Below, in pieces: positions 27,141 to 40,192 of a DNA stretch of 64,000 nucleotides. The stretch's first letter is position 1; every line of letters begins with the position of its first letter. Source of the stretch: Lotmaria passim (taxonomy: Eukaryota; Euglenozoa; Kinetoplastea; Trypanosomatida; Trypanosomatidae); assembly GCA_037349495.1 (NCBI GenBank), contig CP140195.1, forward strand, positions 310,001 to 374,000, given 5' to 3'. The position numbers and the translations under genes are program-made. The notes beneath the pieces were generated by a model. The model saw only the letters and a program-made list of their open reading frames with translations, was not told the DNA's origin and made no database searches.

Positions 27141-28952
27141 TGGACAGCCTCCGAAAAAGTGGGACTCAACTGTGGTGGTTCGTTGCTCGCAGGTGGTAGT
27201 TTTTACCTCGCTTTTTCTTTCCCTTTTTTTTTATTCTTTTCGCATTTGCACGCAGACTGTGCTTCATTCGGTCGTTTTCATTCGCAGCCTCAGTTGCGCT
27301 GCTGTAGAGTGTGCTTCTCGCGCTCACACCCCCACGACTGCACGTGAGAAGCACTTTCGCTATGTGCACAGTCCTCTATTACTACTCTTATTATTTTTTT
27401 TAGTGTGTAGTTACTGTTATTCCTTTCTACTCGCACAGCACGGAGTCCCGTGGTCGTGGCTACGCTGCTGTGCTTAAGTGCGCCCCCTGCCAGCTCCAGC
27501 GTTGTATTATTGACAGTTCGTGACGCTGCGGTGCACGGGAAGAATGCCGAAGTTTGTGAAGCGGTGAGCCGCAAGTCAGAGGAAGCCGCGCAGTGGCCTA
27601 CTTAAATGGAAAAGCAGAAGTAGTAGAAGCACTCGGCGTTGACCGACAAGGTAGGAGTGGTTGTTGTGTGCGCAGGGCCGTGCTTGGCCGCGGCTCTTGT
27701 CGGAGAGAGGGTCCGCGCTGACCTGAATCTGCCTGGAGCGGTCCTCCGCGTCCGCTTGGCGTGGAGCAGCGGACGTAGATGCCGTGGTGCGACAGACACG
27801 CAAGCGGGACTCGAAAACGGCTGCTGTTGTTGTCGCTGCCGTCGTCGTGTGGCGCACAAGTCCCAGCCTGCGCACGGTTGCTGCCGTTCTCTTCCCTTCC
27901 CTTCCCTTACGGACCTCGTTGACCAACTTCTCTGCCCTCCCCCGCCCCCTCCCTTTTCGTTTCTCTTCTACCTTTCACGCGCACATCGTGCTGTCGCCAC
28001 TCGGCAGTGGCAGCACTTGAGCCTTTTGTCTCAGCTGCACCCCACTTTTCCCCTTTTCTTCTGTTCTTTTCACGCCGTCGACAGTCGGTGTTGTCTCTTG
28101 CGCCTGCTCGCTCAGCGTGGCAGGTTTGACCTGGCTCTCTTCACAGCTTTTCTTTTCGGGAGGTGTCAGGACCCCGCCGCAAAGAGGTGCGCTGTGCCTG
28201 AGCCGCCACGCCACAGGGAGCCTGTAAGCGGGTGGCTTGGCGCACCAGCAGGCACCTCTAGCGTCTTTTTCCTTCGATTCAGGAGCACTGCTCCCTGCTT
28301 TTGTTTTGTGTTTTGTTTTGTGTTTTGTTTTCTTCGGTTGGTGCCTGTCTGCTTGTTTGGCAAAGGCGCCAATGGCAGATGAGCGCTCCGCTCTCTGCGT
28401 GCGTGGAGCGCACACGGCCCCGGAGTGCACGAAGCGGCACGCAGTGTGAACGCGAAAAGGAAAAAGAAAGAAAGGCGAAAGGAGAAAAACTGGCGAAGGA
28501 ACGAGCCTGTCTACGGAACTACTAGGCCGACCTGTTGGGGTTTCCTGGCGCGCGGTGCTCGCCGGGCTTCGTGAAGGAGCACGGCACAGCCCTCCCGTCG
28601 CCATCGTGCCGGCTGGGGATGAGGGCGGTCTGCCTCCTCATTAACCCTCCAGCAGCGTCTTCTCCTTCGACTGTGCCTCTAGCTCGCTTACTGCAAGCAA
28701 GCCACATGCGTGTCTTCTCAGCTCCTGCGTTACCTGTGAATGTCTGACTGTTTTTACACCCCCCCCCCTTCCCCTCTGCCACTCTCCCCCAACGTCCAAC
28801 TTCACCAACACACACCCACCAACGGGCTCATACCTCCTTCTCTGCAATTGACGCGTTGTTCCCACGCCTCGCTGAACAACGCGGCCTAGGTCGTAACGCC
28901 TCAAGTAACAAGCCTTTCTCGCTCTCCCCTCTCACCAGCCCCGCTGACCACC

Positions 28953-29312
28953 ATGTCCGCCTACCAGAAGAACAACTCCGTCGAGGTGCGCCGTGCCGAG
29001 TGCGCGCGCCTGCAGGCCAAGTACCCGGCGCACGTCGCCATGGTCGTGGAGGCCGCCACGAGCAGCAAGGCGCACTTCCTCGCGCTGCCCCGCGACGCCA
29101 CCGTCGCGGAGCTGGAGGCGGCCGTGCGCGCCGCCCTCGGCATCAGCGCCAAGAAGATGACGCTGGCCGTGGGGGGCTGCACGCCCGCCGCCTCCGCCAC
29201 CGTCGGCGACCTCAGCGACGTGTGCACGCAGGACGACGGCTTCCTGTACGTGGCCGTGCGCGCGGAGAAGGCCATGGGTGCCGTCGCCGGCCCGTGTTTT
29301 GCCCAGGATTAG
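28953..29312 (+). CDS. ATG8: ATG8-like protein, copy 4 (short tail)
   Basis: The coding sequence shows the short tail with TGT at Cys114. The spacer (29313-31129) has four CCCTT units and GATGAAGGCGG, as after copy 1, but AACTGGCG, as after copies 2 and 3, so it combines features of both. Confidence 0.9.
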   Translation: MSAYQKNNSVEVRRAECARLQAKYPAHVAMVVEAATSSKAHFLALPRDATVAELEAAVRAALGISAKKMTLAVGGCTPAASATVGDLSDVCTQDDGFLYVAVRAEKAMGAVAGPCFAQD

Positions 29313-31129
29313 TGGACAGCCTCCGAAAAAGTGGGACTCAACTGTGGTGGTTCGTTGCTCGCAGGTGGTAGTTTTTACCTCGCTTTTTCTTTCCCTTTTT
29401 TTTTATTCTTTTCGCATTTGCACGCAGACTGTGCTTCATTCGGTCGTTTTCATTCGCAGCCTCAGTTGCGCTGCTGTAGAGTGTGCTTCTCGCGCTCACA
29501 CCCCCACGACTGCACGTGAGAAGCACTTTCGCTATGTGCACAGTCCTCTATTACTACTCTTATTATTTTTTTTAGTGTGTAGTTACTGTTATTCCTTTCT
29601 ACTCGCACAGCACGGAGTCCCGTGGTCGTGGCTACGCTGCTGTGCTTAAGTGCGCCCCCTGCCAGCTCCAGCGTTGTATTATTGACAGTTCGTGACGCTG
29701 CGGTGCACGGGAAGAATGCCGAAGTTTGTGAAGCGGTGAGCCGCAAGTCAGAGGAAGCCGCGCAGTGGCCTACTTAAATGGAAAAGCAGAAGTAGTAGAA
29801 GCACTCGGCGTTGACCGACAAGGTAGGAGTGGTTGTTGTGTGCGCAGGGCCGTGCTTGGCCGCGGCTCTTGTCGGAGAGAGGGTCCGCGCTGACCTGAAT
29901 CTGCCTGGAGCGGTCCTCCGCGTCCGCTTGGCGTGGAGCAGCGGACGTAGATGCCGTGGTGCGACAGACACGCAAGCGGGACTCGAAAACGGCTGCTGTT
30001 GTTGTCGCTGCCGTCGTCGTGTGGCGCACAAGTCCCAGCCTGCGCACGGTTGCTGCCGTTCTCTTCCCTTCCCTTCCCTTCCCTTACGGACCTCGTTGAC
30101 CAACTTCTCTGCCCTCCCCCGCCCCCTCCCTTTTCGTTTCTCTTCTACCTTTCACGCGCACATCGTGCTGTCGCCACTCGGCAGTGGCAGCACTTGAGCC
30201 TTTTGTCTCAGCTGCACCCCACTTTTCCCCTTTTCTTCTGTTCTTTTCACGCCGTCGACAGTCGGTGTTGTCTCTTGCGCCTGCTCGCTCAGCGTGGCAG
30301 GTTTGACCTGGCTCTCTTCACAGCTTTTCTTTTCGGGAGGTGTCAGGACCCCGCCGCAAAGAGGTGCGCTGTGCCTGAGCCGCCACGCCACAGGGAGCCT
30401 GTAAGCGGGTGGCTTGGCGCACCAGCAGGCACCTCTAGCGTCTTTTTCCTTCGATTCAGGAGCACTGCTCCCTGCTTTTGTTTTGTGTTTTGTTTTGTGT
30501 TTTGTTTTCTTCGGTTGGTGCCTGTCTGCTTGTTTGGCAAAGGCGCCAATGGCAGATGAGCGCTCCGCTCTCTGCGTGCGTGGAGCGCACACGGCCCCGG
30601 AGTGCACGAAGCGGCACGCAGTGTGAACGCGAAAAGGAAAAAGAAAGAAAGGCGAAAGGAGAAAAACTGGCGAAGGAACGAGCCTGTCTACGGAACTACT
30701 AGGCCGACCTGTTGGGGTTTCCTGGCGCGCGGTGCTCGCCGGGCTTCGTGAAGGAGCACGGCACAGCCCTCCCGTCGCCATCGTGCCGGCTGGGGATGAA
30801 GGCGGTCTGCCTCCTCATTAACCCTCCAGCAGCGTCTTCTCCTTCGACTGTGCCTCTAGCTCGCTTACTGCAAGCAAGCCACATGCGTGTCTTCTCAGCT
30901 CCTGCGTTACCTGTGAATGTCTGACTGTTTTTACAACCCCCCCCCTTCCCCTCTGCCACTCTCCCCCAACGTCCAACTTCACCAACACACACCCACCAAC
31001 GGGCTCATACCTCCTTCTCTGCAATTGACGCGTTGTTCCCACGCCTCGCTGAACAACGCGGCCTAGGTCGTAACGCCTCAAGTAACAAGCCTTTCTCGCT
31101 CTCCCCTCTCACCAGCCCCGCTGACCACC

Positions 31130-31489
31130 ATGTCCGCCTACCAGAAGAACAACTCCGTCGAGGTGCGCCGTGCCGAGTGCGCGCGCCTGCAGGCCAAGTA
31201 CCCGGCGCACGTCGCCATGGTCGTGGAGGCCGCCACGAGCAGCAAGGCGCACTTCCTCGCGCTGCCCCGCGACGCCACCGTCGCGGAGCTGGAGGCGGCC
31301 GTGCGCGCCGCCCTCGGCATCAGCGCCAAGAAGATGACGCTGGCCGTGGGGGGCTGCACGCCCGCCGCCTCCGCCACCGTCGGCGACCTCAGCGACGTGT
31401 GCACGCAGGACGACGGCTTCCTGTACGTGGCCGTGCGCGCGGAGAAGGCCATGGGTGCCGTCGCCGGCCCGTGTTTTGCCCAGGATTAG
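31130..31489 (+). CDS. ATG8: ATG8-like protein, copy 5 (short tail)
   Basis: This copy carries the short tail. The spacer (31490-33308) is the first to carry AGTATTATAAGC in place of AGTAGTAGAAGC. This variant recurs after copies 6, 7, 8, 10 and 19. Confidence 0.9.
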   Translation: MSAYQKNNSVEVRRAECARLQAKYPAHVAMVVEAATSSKAHFLALPRDATVAELEAAVRAALGISAKKMTLAVGGCTPAASATVGDLSDVCTQDDGFLYVAVRAEKAMGAVAGPCFAQD

Positions 31490-33308
31490 TGGACAGCCTC
31501 CGAAAAAGTGGGACTCAACTGTGGTGGTTCGTTGCTCGCAGGTGGTAGTTTTTACCTCGCTTTTTCTTTCCCTTTTTTTTTATTCTTTTCGCATTTGCAC
31601 GCAGACTGTGCTTCATTCGGTCGTTTTCATTCGCAGCCTCAGTTGCGCTGCTGTAGAGTGTGCTTCTCGCGCTCACACCCCCACGACTGCACGTGAGAAG
31701 CACTTTCGCTATGTGCACAGTCCTCTATTACTACTCTTATTATTTTTTTTAGTGTGTAGTTACTGTTATTCCTTTCTACTCGCACAGCACGGAGTCCCGT
31801 GGTCGTGGCTACGCTGCTGTGCTTAAGTGCGCCCCCTGCCAGCTCCAGCGTTGTATTATTGACAGTTCGTGACGCTGCGGTGCACGGGAAGAATGCCGAA
31901 GTTTGTGAAGCGGTGAGCCGCAAGTCAGAGGAAGCCGCGCAGTGGCCTACTTAAATGGAAAAGCAGAAGTATTATAAGCACTCGGCGTTGACCGACAAGG
32001 TAGGAGTGGTTGTTGTGTGCGCAGGGCCGTGCTTGGCCGCGGCTCTTGTCGGAGAGAGGGTCCGCGCTGACCTGAATCTGCCTGGAGCGGTCCTCCGCGT
32101 CCGCTTGGCGTGGAGCAGCGGACGTAGATGCCGTGGTGCGACAGACACGCAAGCGGGACTCGAAAACGGCTGCTGTTGTTGTCGCTGCCGTCGTCGTGTG
32201 GCGCACAAGTCCCAGCCTGCGCACGGTTGCTGCCGTTCTCTTCCCTTCCCTTCCCTTCCCTTACGGACCTCGTTGACCAACTTCTCTGCCCTCCCCCGCC
32301 CCCTCCCTTTTCGTTTCTCTTCTACCTTTCACGCGCACATCGTGCTGTCGCCACTCGGCAGTGGCAGCACTTGAGCCTTTTGTCTCAGCTGCACCCCACT
32401 TTTCCCCTTTTCTTCTGTTCTTTTCACGCCGTCGACAGTCGGTGTTGTCTCTTGCGCCTGCTCGCTCAGCGTGGCAGGTTTGACCTGGCTCTCTTCACAG
32501 CTTTTCTTTTCGGGAGGTGTCAGGACCCCGCCGCAAAGAGGTGCGCTGTGCCTGAGCCGCCACGCCACAGGGAGCCTGTAAGCGGGTGGCTTGGCGCACC
32601 AGCAGGCACCTCTAGCGTCTTTTTCCTTCGATTCAGGAGCACTGCTCCCTGCTTTTGTTTTGTGTTTTGTTTTGTGTTTTGTTTTCTTCGGTTGGTGCCT
32701 GTCTGCTTGTTTGGCAAAGGCGCCAATGGCAGATGAGCGCTCCGCTCTCTGCGTGCGTGGAGCGCACACGGCCCCGGAGTGCACGAAGCGGCACGCAGTG
32801 TGAACGCGAAAAGGAAAAAGAAAGAAAGGCGAAAGGAGAAAAACTGGCGAAGGAACGAGCCTGTCTACGGAACTACTAGGCCGACCTGTTGGGGTTTCCT
32901 GGCGCGCGGTGCTCGCCGGGCTTCGTGAAGGAGCACGGCACAGCCCTCCCGTCGCCATCGTGCCGGCTGGGGATGAAGGCGGTCTGCCTCCTCATTAACC
33001 CTCCAGCAGCGTCTTCTCCTTCGACTGTGCCTCTAGCTCGCTTACTGCAAGCAAGCCACATGCGTGTCTTCTCAGCTCCTGCGTTACCTGTGAATGTCTG
33101 ACTGTTTTTACAACCCCCCCCCCCTTCCCCTCTGCCACTCTCCCCCAACGTCCAACTTCACCAACACACACCCACCAACGGGCTCATACCTCCTTCTCTG
33201 CAATTGACGCGTTGTTCCCACGCCTCGCTGAACAACGCGGCCTAGGTCGTAACGCCTCAAGTAACAAGCCTTTCTCGCTCTCCCCTCTCACCAGCCCCGC
33301 TGACCACC

Positions 33309-33668
33309 ATGTCCGCCTACCAGAAGAACAACTCCGTCGAGGTGCGCCGTGCCGAGTGCGCGCGCCTGCAGGCCAAGTACCCGGCGCACGTCGCCATGGT
33401 CGTGGAGGCCGCCACGAGCAGCAAGGCGCACTTCCTCGCGCTGCCCCGCGACGCCACCGTCGCGGAGCTGGAGGCGGCCGTGCGCGCCGCCCTCGGCATC
33501 AGCGCCAAGAAGATGACGCTGGCCGTGGGGGGCTGCACGCCCGCCGCCTCCGCCACCGTCGGCGACCTCAGCGACGTGTGCACGCAGGACGACGGCTTCC
33601 TGTACGTGGCCGTGCGCGCGGAGAAGGCCATGGGTGCCGTCGCCGGCCCGTGTTTTGCCCAGGATTAG
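33309..33668 (+). CDS. ATG8: ATG8-like protein, copy 6 (short tail)
   Basis: This is the last copy of the uninterrupted short-tail block. Its spacer (33669-35479) has an expanded ATT repeat near 33912-33926 and only one TTTTGTTTTGTG block, with GTGTTATG in place of GTGTTTTG. It also has AAGTGACG like the spacer after copy 1. Confidence 0.9.
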   Translation: MSAYQKNNSVEVRRAECARLQAKYPAHVAMVVEAATSSKAHFLALPRDATVAELEAAVRAALGISAKKMTLAVGGCTPAASATVGDLSDVCTQDDGFLYVAVRAEKAMGAVAGPCFAQD

Positions 33669-35479
33669 TGGACAGCCTCCGAAAAAGTGGGACTCAACTG
33701 TGGTGGTTCGTTGCTCGCAGGTGGTAGTTTTTACCTCGCTTTTTCTTTCCCTTTTTTTTTATTCTTTTCGCATTTGCACGCAGACTGTGCTTCATTCGGT
33801 CGTTTTCATTCGCAGCCTCAGTTGCGCTGCTGTAGAGTGTGCTTCTCGCGCTCACACCCCCACGACTGCACGTGAGAAGCACTTTCGCTATGTGCACAGT
33901 CCTCTATTACTACTATTATTATTATTTTTTTTTTAGTGTGTAGTTACTGTTATTCCTTTCTACTCGCACAGCACGGAGTCCCGTGGTCGTGGCTACGCTG
34001 CTGTGCTTAAGTGCGCCCCCTGCCAGCTCCAGCGTTGTATTATTGACAGTTCGTGACGCTGCGGTGCACGGGAAGAATGCCGAAGTTTGTGAAGCGGTGA
34101 GCCGCAAGTCAGAGGAAGCCGCGCAGTGGCCTACTTAAATGGAAAAGCAGAAGTATTATAAGCACTCGGCGTTGACCGACAAGGTAGGAGTGGTTGTTGT
34201 GTGCGCAGGGCCGTGCTTGGCCGCGGCTCTTGTCGGAGAGAGGGTCCGCGCTGACCTGAATCTGCCTGGAGCGGTCCTCCGCGTCCGCTTGGCGTGGAGC
34301 AGCGGACGTAGATGCCGTGGTGCGACAGACACGCAAGCGGGACTCGAAAACGGCTGCTGTTGTTGTCGCTGCCGTCGTCGTGTGGCGCACAAGTCCCAGC
34401 CTGCGCACGGTTGCTGCCGTTCTCTTCCCTTCCCTTCCCTTCCCTTACGGACCTCGTTGACCAACTTCTCTGCCCTCCCCCGCCCCCTCCCTTTTCGTTT
34501 CTCTTCTACCTTTCACGCGCACATCGTGCTGTCGCCACTCGGCAGTGGCAGCACTTGAGCCTTTTGTCTCAGCTGCACCCCACTTTTCCCCTTTTCTTCT
34601 GTTCTTTTCACGCCGTCGACAGTCGGTGTTGTCTCTTGCGCCTGCTCGCTCAGCGTGGCAGGTTTGACCTGGCTCTCTTCACAGCTTTTCTTTTCGGGAG
34701 GTGTCAGGACCCCGCCGCAAAGAGGTGCGCTGTGCCTGAGCCGCCACGCCACAGGGAGCCTGTAAGCGGGTGGCTTGGCGCACCAGCAGGCACCTCTAGC
34801 GTCTTTTTCCTTCGATTCAGGAGCACTGCTCCCTGCTTTTGTTTTGTGTTATGTTTTCTTCGGTTGGTGCCTGTCTGCTTGTTTGGCAAAGGCGCCAATG
34901 GCAGATGAGCGCTCCGCTCTCTGCGTGCGTGGAGCGCACACGGCCCCGGAGTGCACGAAGCGGCACGCAGTGTGAACGCGAAAAGGAAAAAGAAAGAAAG
35001 GCGAAAGGAGAAAAAGTGACGAAGGAACGAGCCTGTCTACGGAACTACTAGGCCGACCTGTTGGGGTTTCCTGGCGCGCGGTGCTCGCCGGGCTTCGTGA
35101 AGGAGCACGGCACAGCCCTCCCGTCGCCATCGTGCCGGCTGGGGATGAGGGCGGTCTGCCTCCTCATTAACCCTCCAGCAGCGTCTTCTCCTTCGACTGT
35201 GCCTCTAGCTCGCTTACTGCAAGCAAGCCACATGCGTGTCTTCTCAGCTCCTGCGTTACCTGTGAATGTCTGACTGTTTTTACACCCCCCCCCCCTTCCC
35301 CTCTGCCACTCTCCCCCAACGTCCAACTTCACCAACACACACCCACCAACGGGCTCATACCTCCTTCTCTGCAATTGACGCGTTGTTCCCACGCCTCGCT
35401 GAACAACGCGGCCTAGGTCGTAACGCCTCAAGTAACAAGCCTTTCTCGCTCTCCCCTCTCACCAGCCCCGCTGACCACC

Positions 35480-35863
35480 ATGTCCGCCTACCAGAAGAAC
35501 AACTCCGTCGAGGTGCGCCGTGCCGAGTGCGCGCGCCTGCAGGCCAAGTACCCGGCGCACGTCGCCATGGTCGTGGAGGCCGCCACGAGCAGCAAGGCGC
35601 ACTTCCTCGCGCTGCCCCGCGACGCCACCGTCGCGGAGCTGGAGGCGGCCGTGCGCGCCGCCCTCGGCATCAGCGCCAAGAAGATGACGCTGGCCGTGGG
35701 GGGCTGCACGCCCGCCGCCTCCGCCACCGTCGGCGACCTCAGCGACGTGTGCACGCAGGACGACGGCTTCCTCTACGTGGCCGTGCGCGCGGAGAAGGCC
35801 ATGGGCGGCGTCGGTGGCCCGTGCTTTGCCGGCGACGGTCCGGCGACTGATGCCGCCGAGTAA
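35480..35863 (+). CDS. ATG8: ATG8-like protein, copy 7 (long tail)
   Basis: The first 109 residues are identical to the preceding copies, but the tail after Gly109 is the 18-residue GVGGPCFAGDGPATDAAE, giving 127 residues. Leu98 is CTC instead of CTG. The 3' flank just after the stop is also of the other type (GCGGGACTCATCTGAG) for about 300 bases. The cleavage-site context becomes Met-Gly-Gly rather than Met-Gly-Ala. The spacer (35864-37643) has five CCCTT units and GTGCTCAGAC. Confidence 0.9.
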   Translation: MSAYQKNNSVEVRRAECARLQAKYPAHVAMVVEAATSSKAHFLALPRDATVAELEAAVRAALGISAKKMTLAVGGCTPAASATVGDLSDVCTQDDGFLYVAVRAEKAMGGVGGPCFAGDGPATDAAE

Positions 35864-37643
35864 GCGGGACTCATCTGAGTTTGCTCGATACCCGCTATTG
35901 GTAATGTTCCCCCTTTTTTTCTTTTTGCATGTGTACACAGACTGTGCTTCATTCGTTTGTTTTCACGTCCGTTTTCATTCGCAGCCTCAGTTGCGCTGCG
36001 GTGCAATGTGTTTCTCGCGCTCACACCCCCACGACTGCGCGTGAGAAGCGCTTTTGCTATGTGCTCAGACTTTTTTTTTTTTCATTATTTTTGTTACTTT
36101 TACTTTCCCTCACTCTTTTCTACTCGCACAGCACGGAATCCCGTGGTCGTGGCTACGCTGCTGTGCTTAAGTACGCCCCCTGCCAGCTCCAGCGTTGTAT
36201 TATTGACAGTTCGTGACGCTGCGGTGCACGGGAAGAATGCCGAAGTTTGTGAAGCGGTGAGCCGCAAGTCAGAGGAAGCCGCGCAGTGGCCTACTTAAAT
36301 GGAAAAGCAGAAGTATTATAAGCACTCGGCGTTGACCGACAAGGTAGGAGTGGTTGTTGTGTGCGCAGGGCCGTGCTTGGCCGCGGCTCTTGTCGGAGAG
36401 AGGGTCCGCGCTGACCTGAATCTGCCTGGAGCGGTCCTCCGCGTCCGCTTGGCGTGGAGCAGCGGACGTAGATGCCGTGGTGCGACAGACACGCAAGCGG
36501 GACTCGAAAACGGCTGCTGTTGTTGTCGCTGCCGTCGTCGTGTGGCGCACAAGTCCCAGCCTGCGCACGGTTGCTGCCGTTCTCTTCCCTTCCCTTCCCT
36601 TCCCTTCCCTTACGGACCTCGTTGACCAACTTCTCTGCCCTCCCCCGCCCCCTCCCTTTTCGTTTCTCTTCTACCTTTCACGCGCACATCGTGCTGTCGC
36701 CACTCGGCAGTGGCAGCACTTGAGCCTTTTGTCTCAGCTGCACCCCACTTTTCCCCTTTTCTTCTGTTCTTTTCACGCCGTCGACAGTCGGTGTTGTCTC
36801 TTGCGCCTGCTCGCTCAGCGTGGCAGGTTTGACCTGGCTCTCTTCACAGCTTTTCTTTTCGGGAGGTGTCAGGACCCCGCCGCAAAGAGGTGCGCTGTGC
36901 CTGAGCCGCCACGCCACAGGGAGCCTGTAAGCGGGTGGCTTGGCGCACCAGCAGGCACCTCTAGCGTCTTTTTCCTTCGATTCAGGAGCACTGCTCCCTG
37001 CTTTTGTTTTGTGTTTTGTTTTCTTCGGTTGGTGCCTGTCTGCTTGTTTGGCAAAGGCGCCAATGGCAGATGAGCGCTCCGCTCTCTGCGTGCGTGGAGC
37101 GCACACGGCCCCGGAGTGCACGAAGCGGCACGCAGTGTGAACGCGAAAAGGAAAAAGAAAGAAAGGCGAAAGGAGAAAAACTGGCGAAGGAACGAGCCTG
37201 TCTACGGAACTACTAGGCCGACCTGTTGGGGTTTCCTGGCGCGCGGTGCTCGCCGGGCTTCGTGAAGGAGCACGGCACAGCCCTCCCGTCGCCATCGTGC
37301 CGGCTGGGGATGAGGGCGGTCTGCCTCCTCATTAACCCTCCAGCAGCGTCTTCTCCTTCGACTGTGCCTCTAGCTCGCTTACTGCAAGCAAGCCACATGC
37401 GTGTCTTCTCAGCTCCTGCGTTACCTGTGAATGTCTGACTGTTTTTACACCCCCCCCCCTTCCCCTCTGCCACTCTCCCCCAACGTCCAACTTCACCAAC
37501 ACACACCCACCAACGGGCTCATACCTCCTTCTCTGCAATTGACGCGTTGTTCCCACGCCTCGCTGAACAACGCGGCCTAGGTCGTAACGCCTCAAGTAAC
37601 AAGCCTTTCTCGCTCTCCCCTCTCACCAGCCCCGCTGACCACC

Positions 37644-38027
37644 ATGTCCGCCTACCAGAAGAACAACTCCGTCGAGGTGCGCCGTGCCGAGTGCGCGCGC
37701 CTGCAGGCCAAGTACCCGGCGCACGTCGCCATGGTCGTGGAGGCCGCCACGAGCAGCAAGGCGCACTTCCTCGCGCTGCCCCGCGACGCCACCGTCGCGG
37801 AGCTGGAGGCGGCCGTGCGCGCCGCCCTCGGCATCAGCGCCAAGAAGATGACGCTGGCCGTGGGGGGCTGCACGCCCGCCGCCTCCGCCACCGTCGGCGA
37901 CCTCAGCGACGTGTGCACGCAGGACGACGGCTTCCTCTACGTGGCCGTGCGCGCGGAGAAGGCCATGGGCGGCGTCGGTGGCCCGTGCTTTGCCGGCGAC
38001 GGTCCGGCGACTGATGCCGCCGAGTAA
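37644..38027 (+). CDS. ATG8: ATG8-like protein, copy 8 (long tail)
   Basis: The 127-residue product equals that of copy 7. The spacer (38028-39808) also matches that of copy 7 closely, including GTGCTCAGAC, apart from the lengths of T and C runs, so units 7 and 8 are a close pair. Confidence 0.9.
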   Translation: MSAYQKNNSVEVRRAECARLQAKYPAHVAMVVEAATSSKAHFLALPRDATVAELEAAVRAALGISAKKMTLAVGGCTPAASATVGDLSDVCTQDDGFLYVAVRAEKAMGGVGGPCFAGDGPATDAAE

Positions 38028-39808
38028 GCGGGACTCATCTGAGTTTGCTCGATACCCGCTATTGGTAATGTTCCCCCTTTTTTTCTTTTTGCATGTGTAC
38101 ACAGACTGTGCTTCATTCGTTTGTTTTCACGTCCGTTTTCATTCGCAGCCTCAGTTGCGCTGCGGTGCAATGTGTTTCTCGCGCTCACACCCCCACGACT
38201 GCGCGTGAGAAGCGCTTTTGCTATGTGCTCAGACTTTTTTTTTTTCATTATTTTTGTTACTTTTACTTTCCCTCACTCTTTTCTACTCGCACAGCACGGA
38301 ATCCCGTGGTCGTGGCTACGCTGCTGTGCTTAAGTACGCCCCCTGCCAGCTCCAGCGTTGTATTATTGACAGTTCGTGACGCTGCGGTGCACGGGAAGAA
38401 TGCCGAAGTTTGTGAAGCGGTGAGCCGCAAGTCAGAGGAAGCCGCGCAGTGGCCTACTTAAATGGAAAAGCAGAAGTATTATAAGCACTCGGCGTTGACC
38501 GACAAGGTAGGAGTGGTTGTTGTGTGCGCAGGGCCGTGCTTGGCCGCGGCTCTTGTCGGAGAGAGGGTCCGCGCTGACCTGAATCTGCCTGGAGCGGTCC
38601 TCCGCGTCCGCTTGGCGTGGAGCAGCGGACGTAGATGCCGTGGTGCGACAGACACGCAAGCGGGACTCGAAAACGGCTGCTGTTGTTGTCGCTGCCGTCG
38701 TCGTGTGGCGCACAAGTCCCAGCCTGCGCACGGTTGCTGCCGTTCTCTTCCCTTCCCTTCCCTTCCCTTCCCTTACGGACCTCGTTGACCAACTTCTCTG
38801 CCCTCCCCCGCCCCCTCCCTTTTCGTTTCTCTTCTACCTTTCACGCGCACATCGTGCTGTCGCCACTCGGCAGTGGCAGCACTTGAGCCTTTTGTCTCAG
38901 CTGCACCCCACTTTTCCCCTTTTCTTCTGTTCTTTTCACGCCGTCGACAGTCGGTGTTGTCTCTTGCGCCTGCTCGCTCAGCGTGGCAGGTTTGACCTGG
39001 CTCTCTTCACAGCTTTTCTTTTCGGGAGGTGTCAGGACCCCGCCGCAAAGAGGTGCGCTGTGCCTGAGCCGCCACGCCACAGGGAGCCTGTAAGCGGGTG
39101 GCTTGGCGCACCAGCAGGCACCTCTAGCGTCTTTTTCCTTCGATTCAGGAGCACTGCTCCCTGCTTTTGTTTTGTGTTTTGTTTTCTTCGGTTGGTGCCT
39201 GTCTGCTTGTTTGGCAAAGGCGCCAATGGCAGATGAGCGCTCCGCTCTCTGCGTGCGTGGAGCGCACACGGCCCCGGAGTGCACGAAGCGGCACGCAGTG
39301 TGAACGCGAAAAGGAAAAAGAAAGAAAGGCGAAAGGAGAAAAACTGGCGAAGGAACGAGCCTGTCTACGGAACTACTAGGCCGACCTGTTGGGGTTTCCT
39401 GGCGCGCGGTGCTCGCCGGGCTTCGTGAAGGAGCACGGCACAGCCCTCCCGTCGCCATCGTGCCGGCTGGGGATGAGGGCGGTCTGCCTCCTCATTAACC
39501 CTCCAGCAGCGTCTTCTCCTTCGACTGTGCCTCTAGCTCGCTTACTGCAAGCAAGCCACATGCGTGTCTTCTCAGCTCCTGCGTTACCTGTGAATGTCTG
39601 ACTGTTTTTACACCCCCCCCCCCCTTCCCCTCTGCCACTCTCCCCCAACGTCCAACTTCACCAACACACACCCACCAACGGGCTCATACCTCCTTCTCTG
39701 CAATTGACGCGTTGTTCCCACGCCTCGCTGAACAACGCGGCCTAGGTCGTAACGCCTCAAGTAACAAGCCTTTCTCGCTCTCCCCTCTCACCAGCCCCGC
39801 TGACCACC

Positions 39809-40192
39809 ATGTCCGCCTACCAGAAGAACAACTCCGTCGAGGTGCGCCGTGCCGAGTGCGCGCGCCTGCAGGCCAAGTACCCGGCGCACGTCGCCATGGT
39901 CGTGGAGGCCGCCACGAGCAGCAAGGCGCACTTCCTCGCGCTGCCCCGCGACGCCACCGTCGCGGAGCTGGAGGCGGCCGTGCGCGCCGCCCTCGGCATC
40001 AGCGCCAAGAAGATGACGCTGGCCGTGGGGGGCTGCACGCCCGCCGCCTCCGCCACCGTCGGCGACCTCAGCGACGTGTGCACGCAGGACGACGGCTTCC
40101 TCTACGTGGCCGTGCGCGCGGAGAAGGCCATGGGCGGCGTCGGTGGCCCGTGCTTTGCCGGCGACGGTCCGGCGACTGATGCCGCCGAGTAA
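39809..40192 (+). CDS. ATG8: ATG8-like protein, copy 9 (long tail)
   Basis: This copy has the long tail. The spacer (40193-41970) opens a new sub-family: GGTAATGCTCCCC after the stop, an ATT-repeat rather than a pure T run near 40400, GCTTGACCGCGG instead of GCTTGGCCGCGG, and a C run interrupted by T. Confidence 0.9.
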   Translation: MSAYQKNNSVEVRRAECARLQAKYPAHVAMVVEAATSSKAHFLALPRDATVAELEAAVRAALGISAKKMTLAVGGCTPAASATVGDLSDVCTQDDGFLYVAVRAEKAMGGVGGPCFAGDGPATDAAE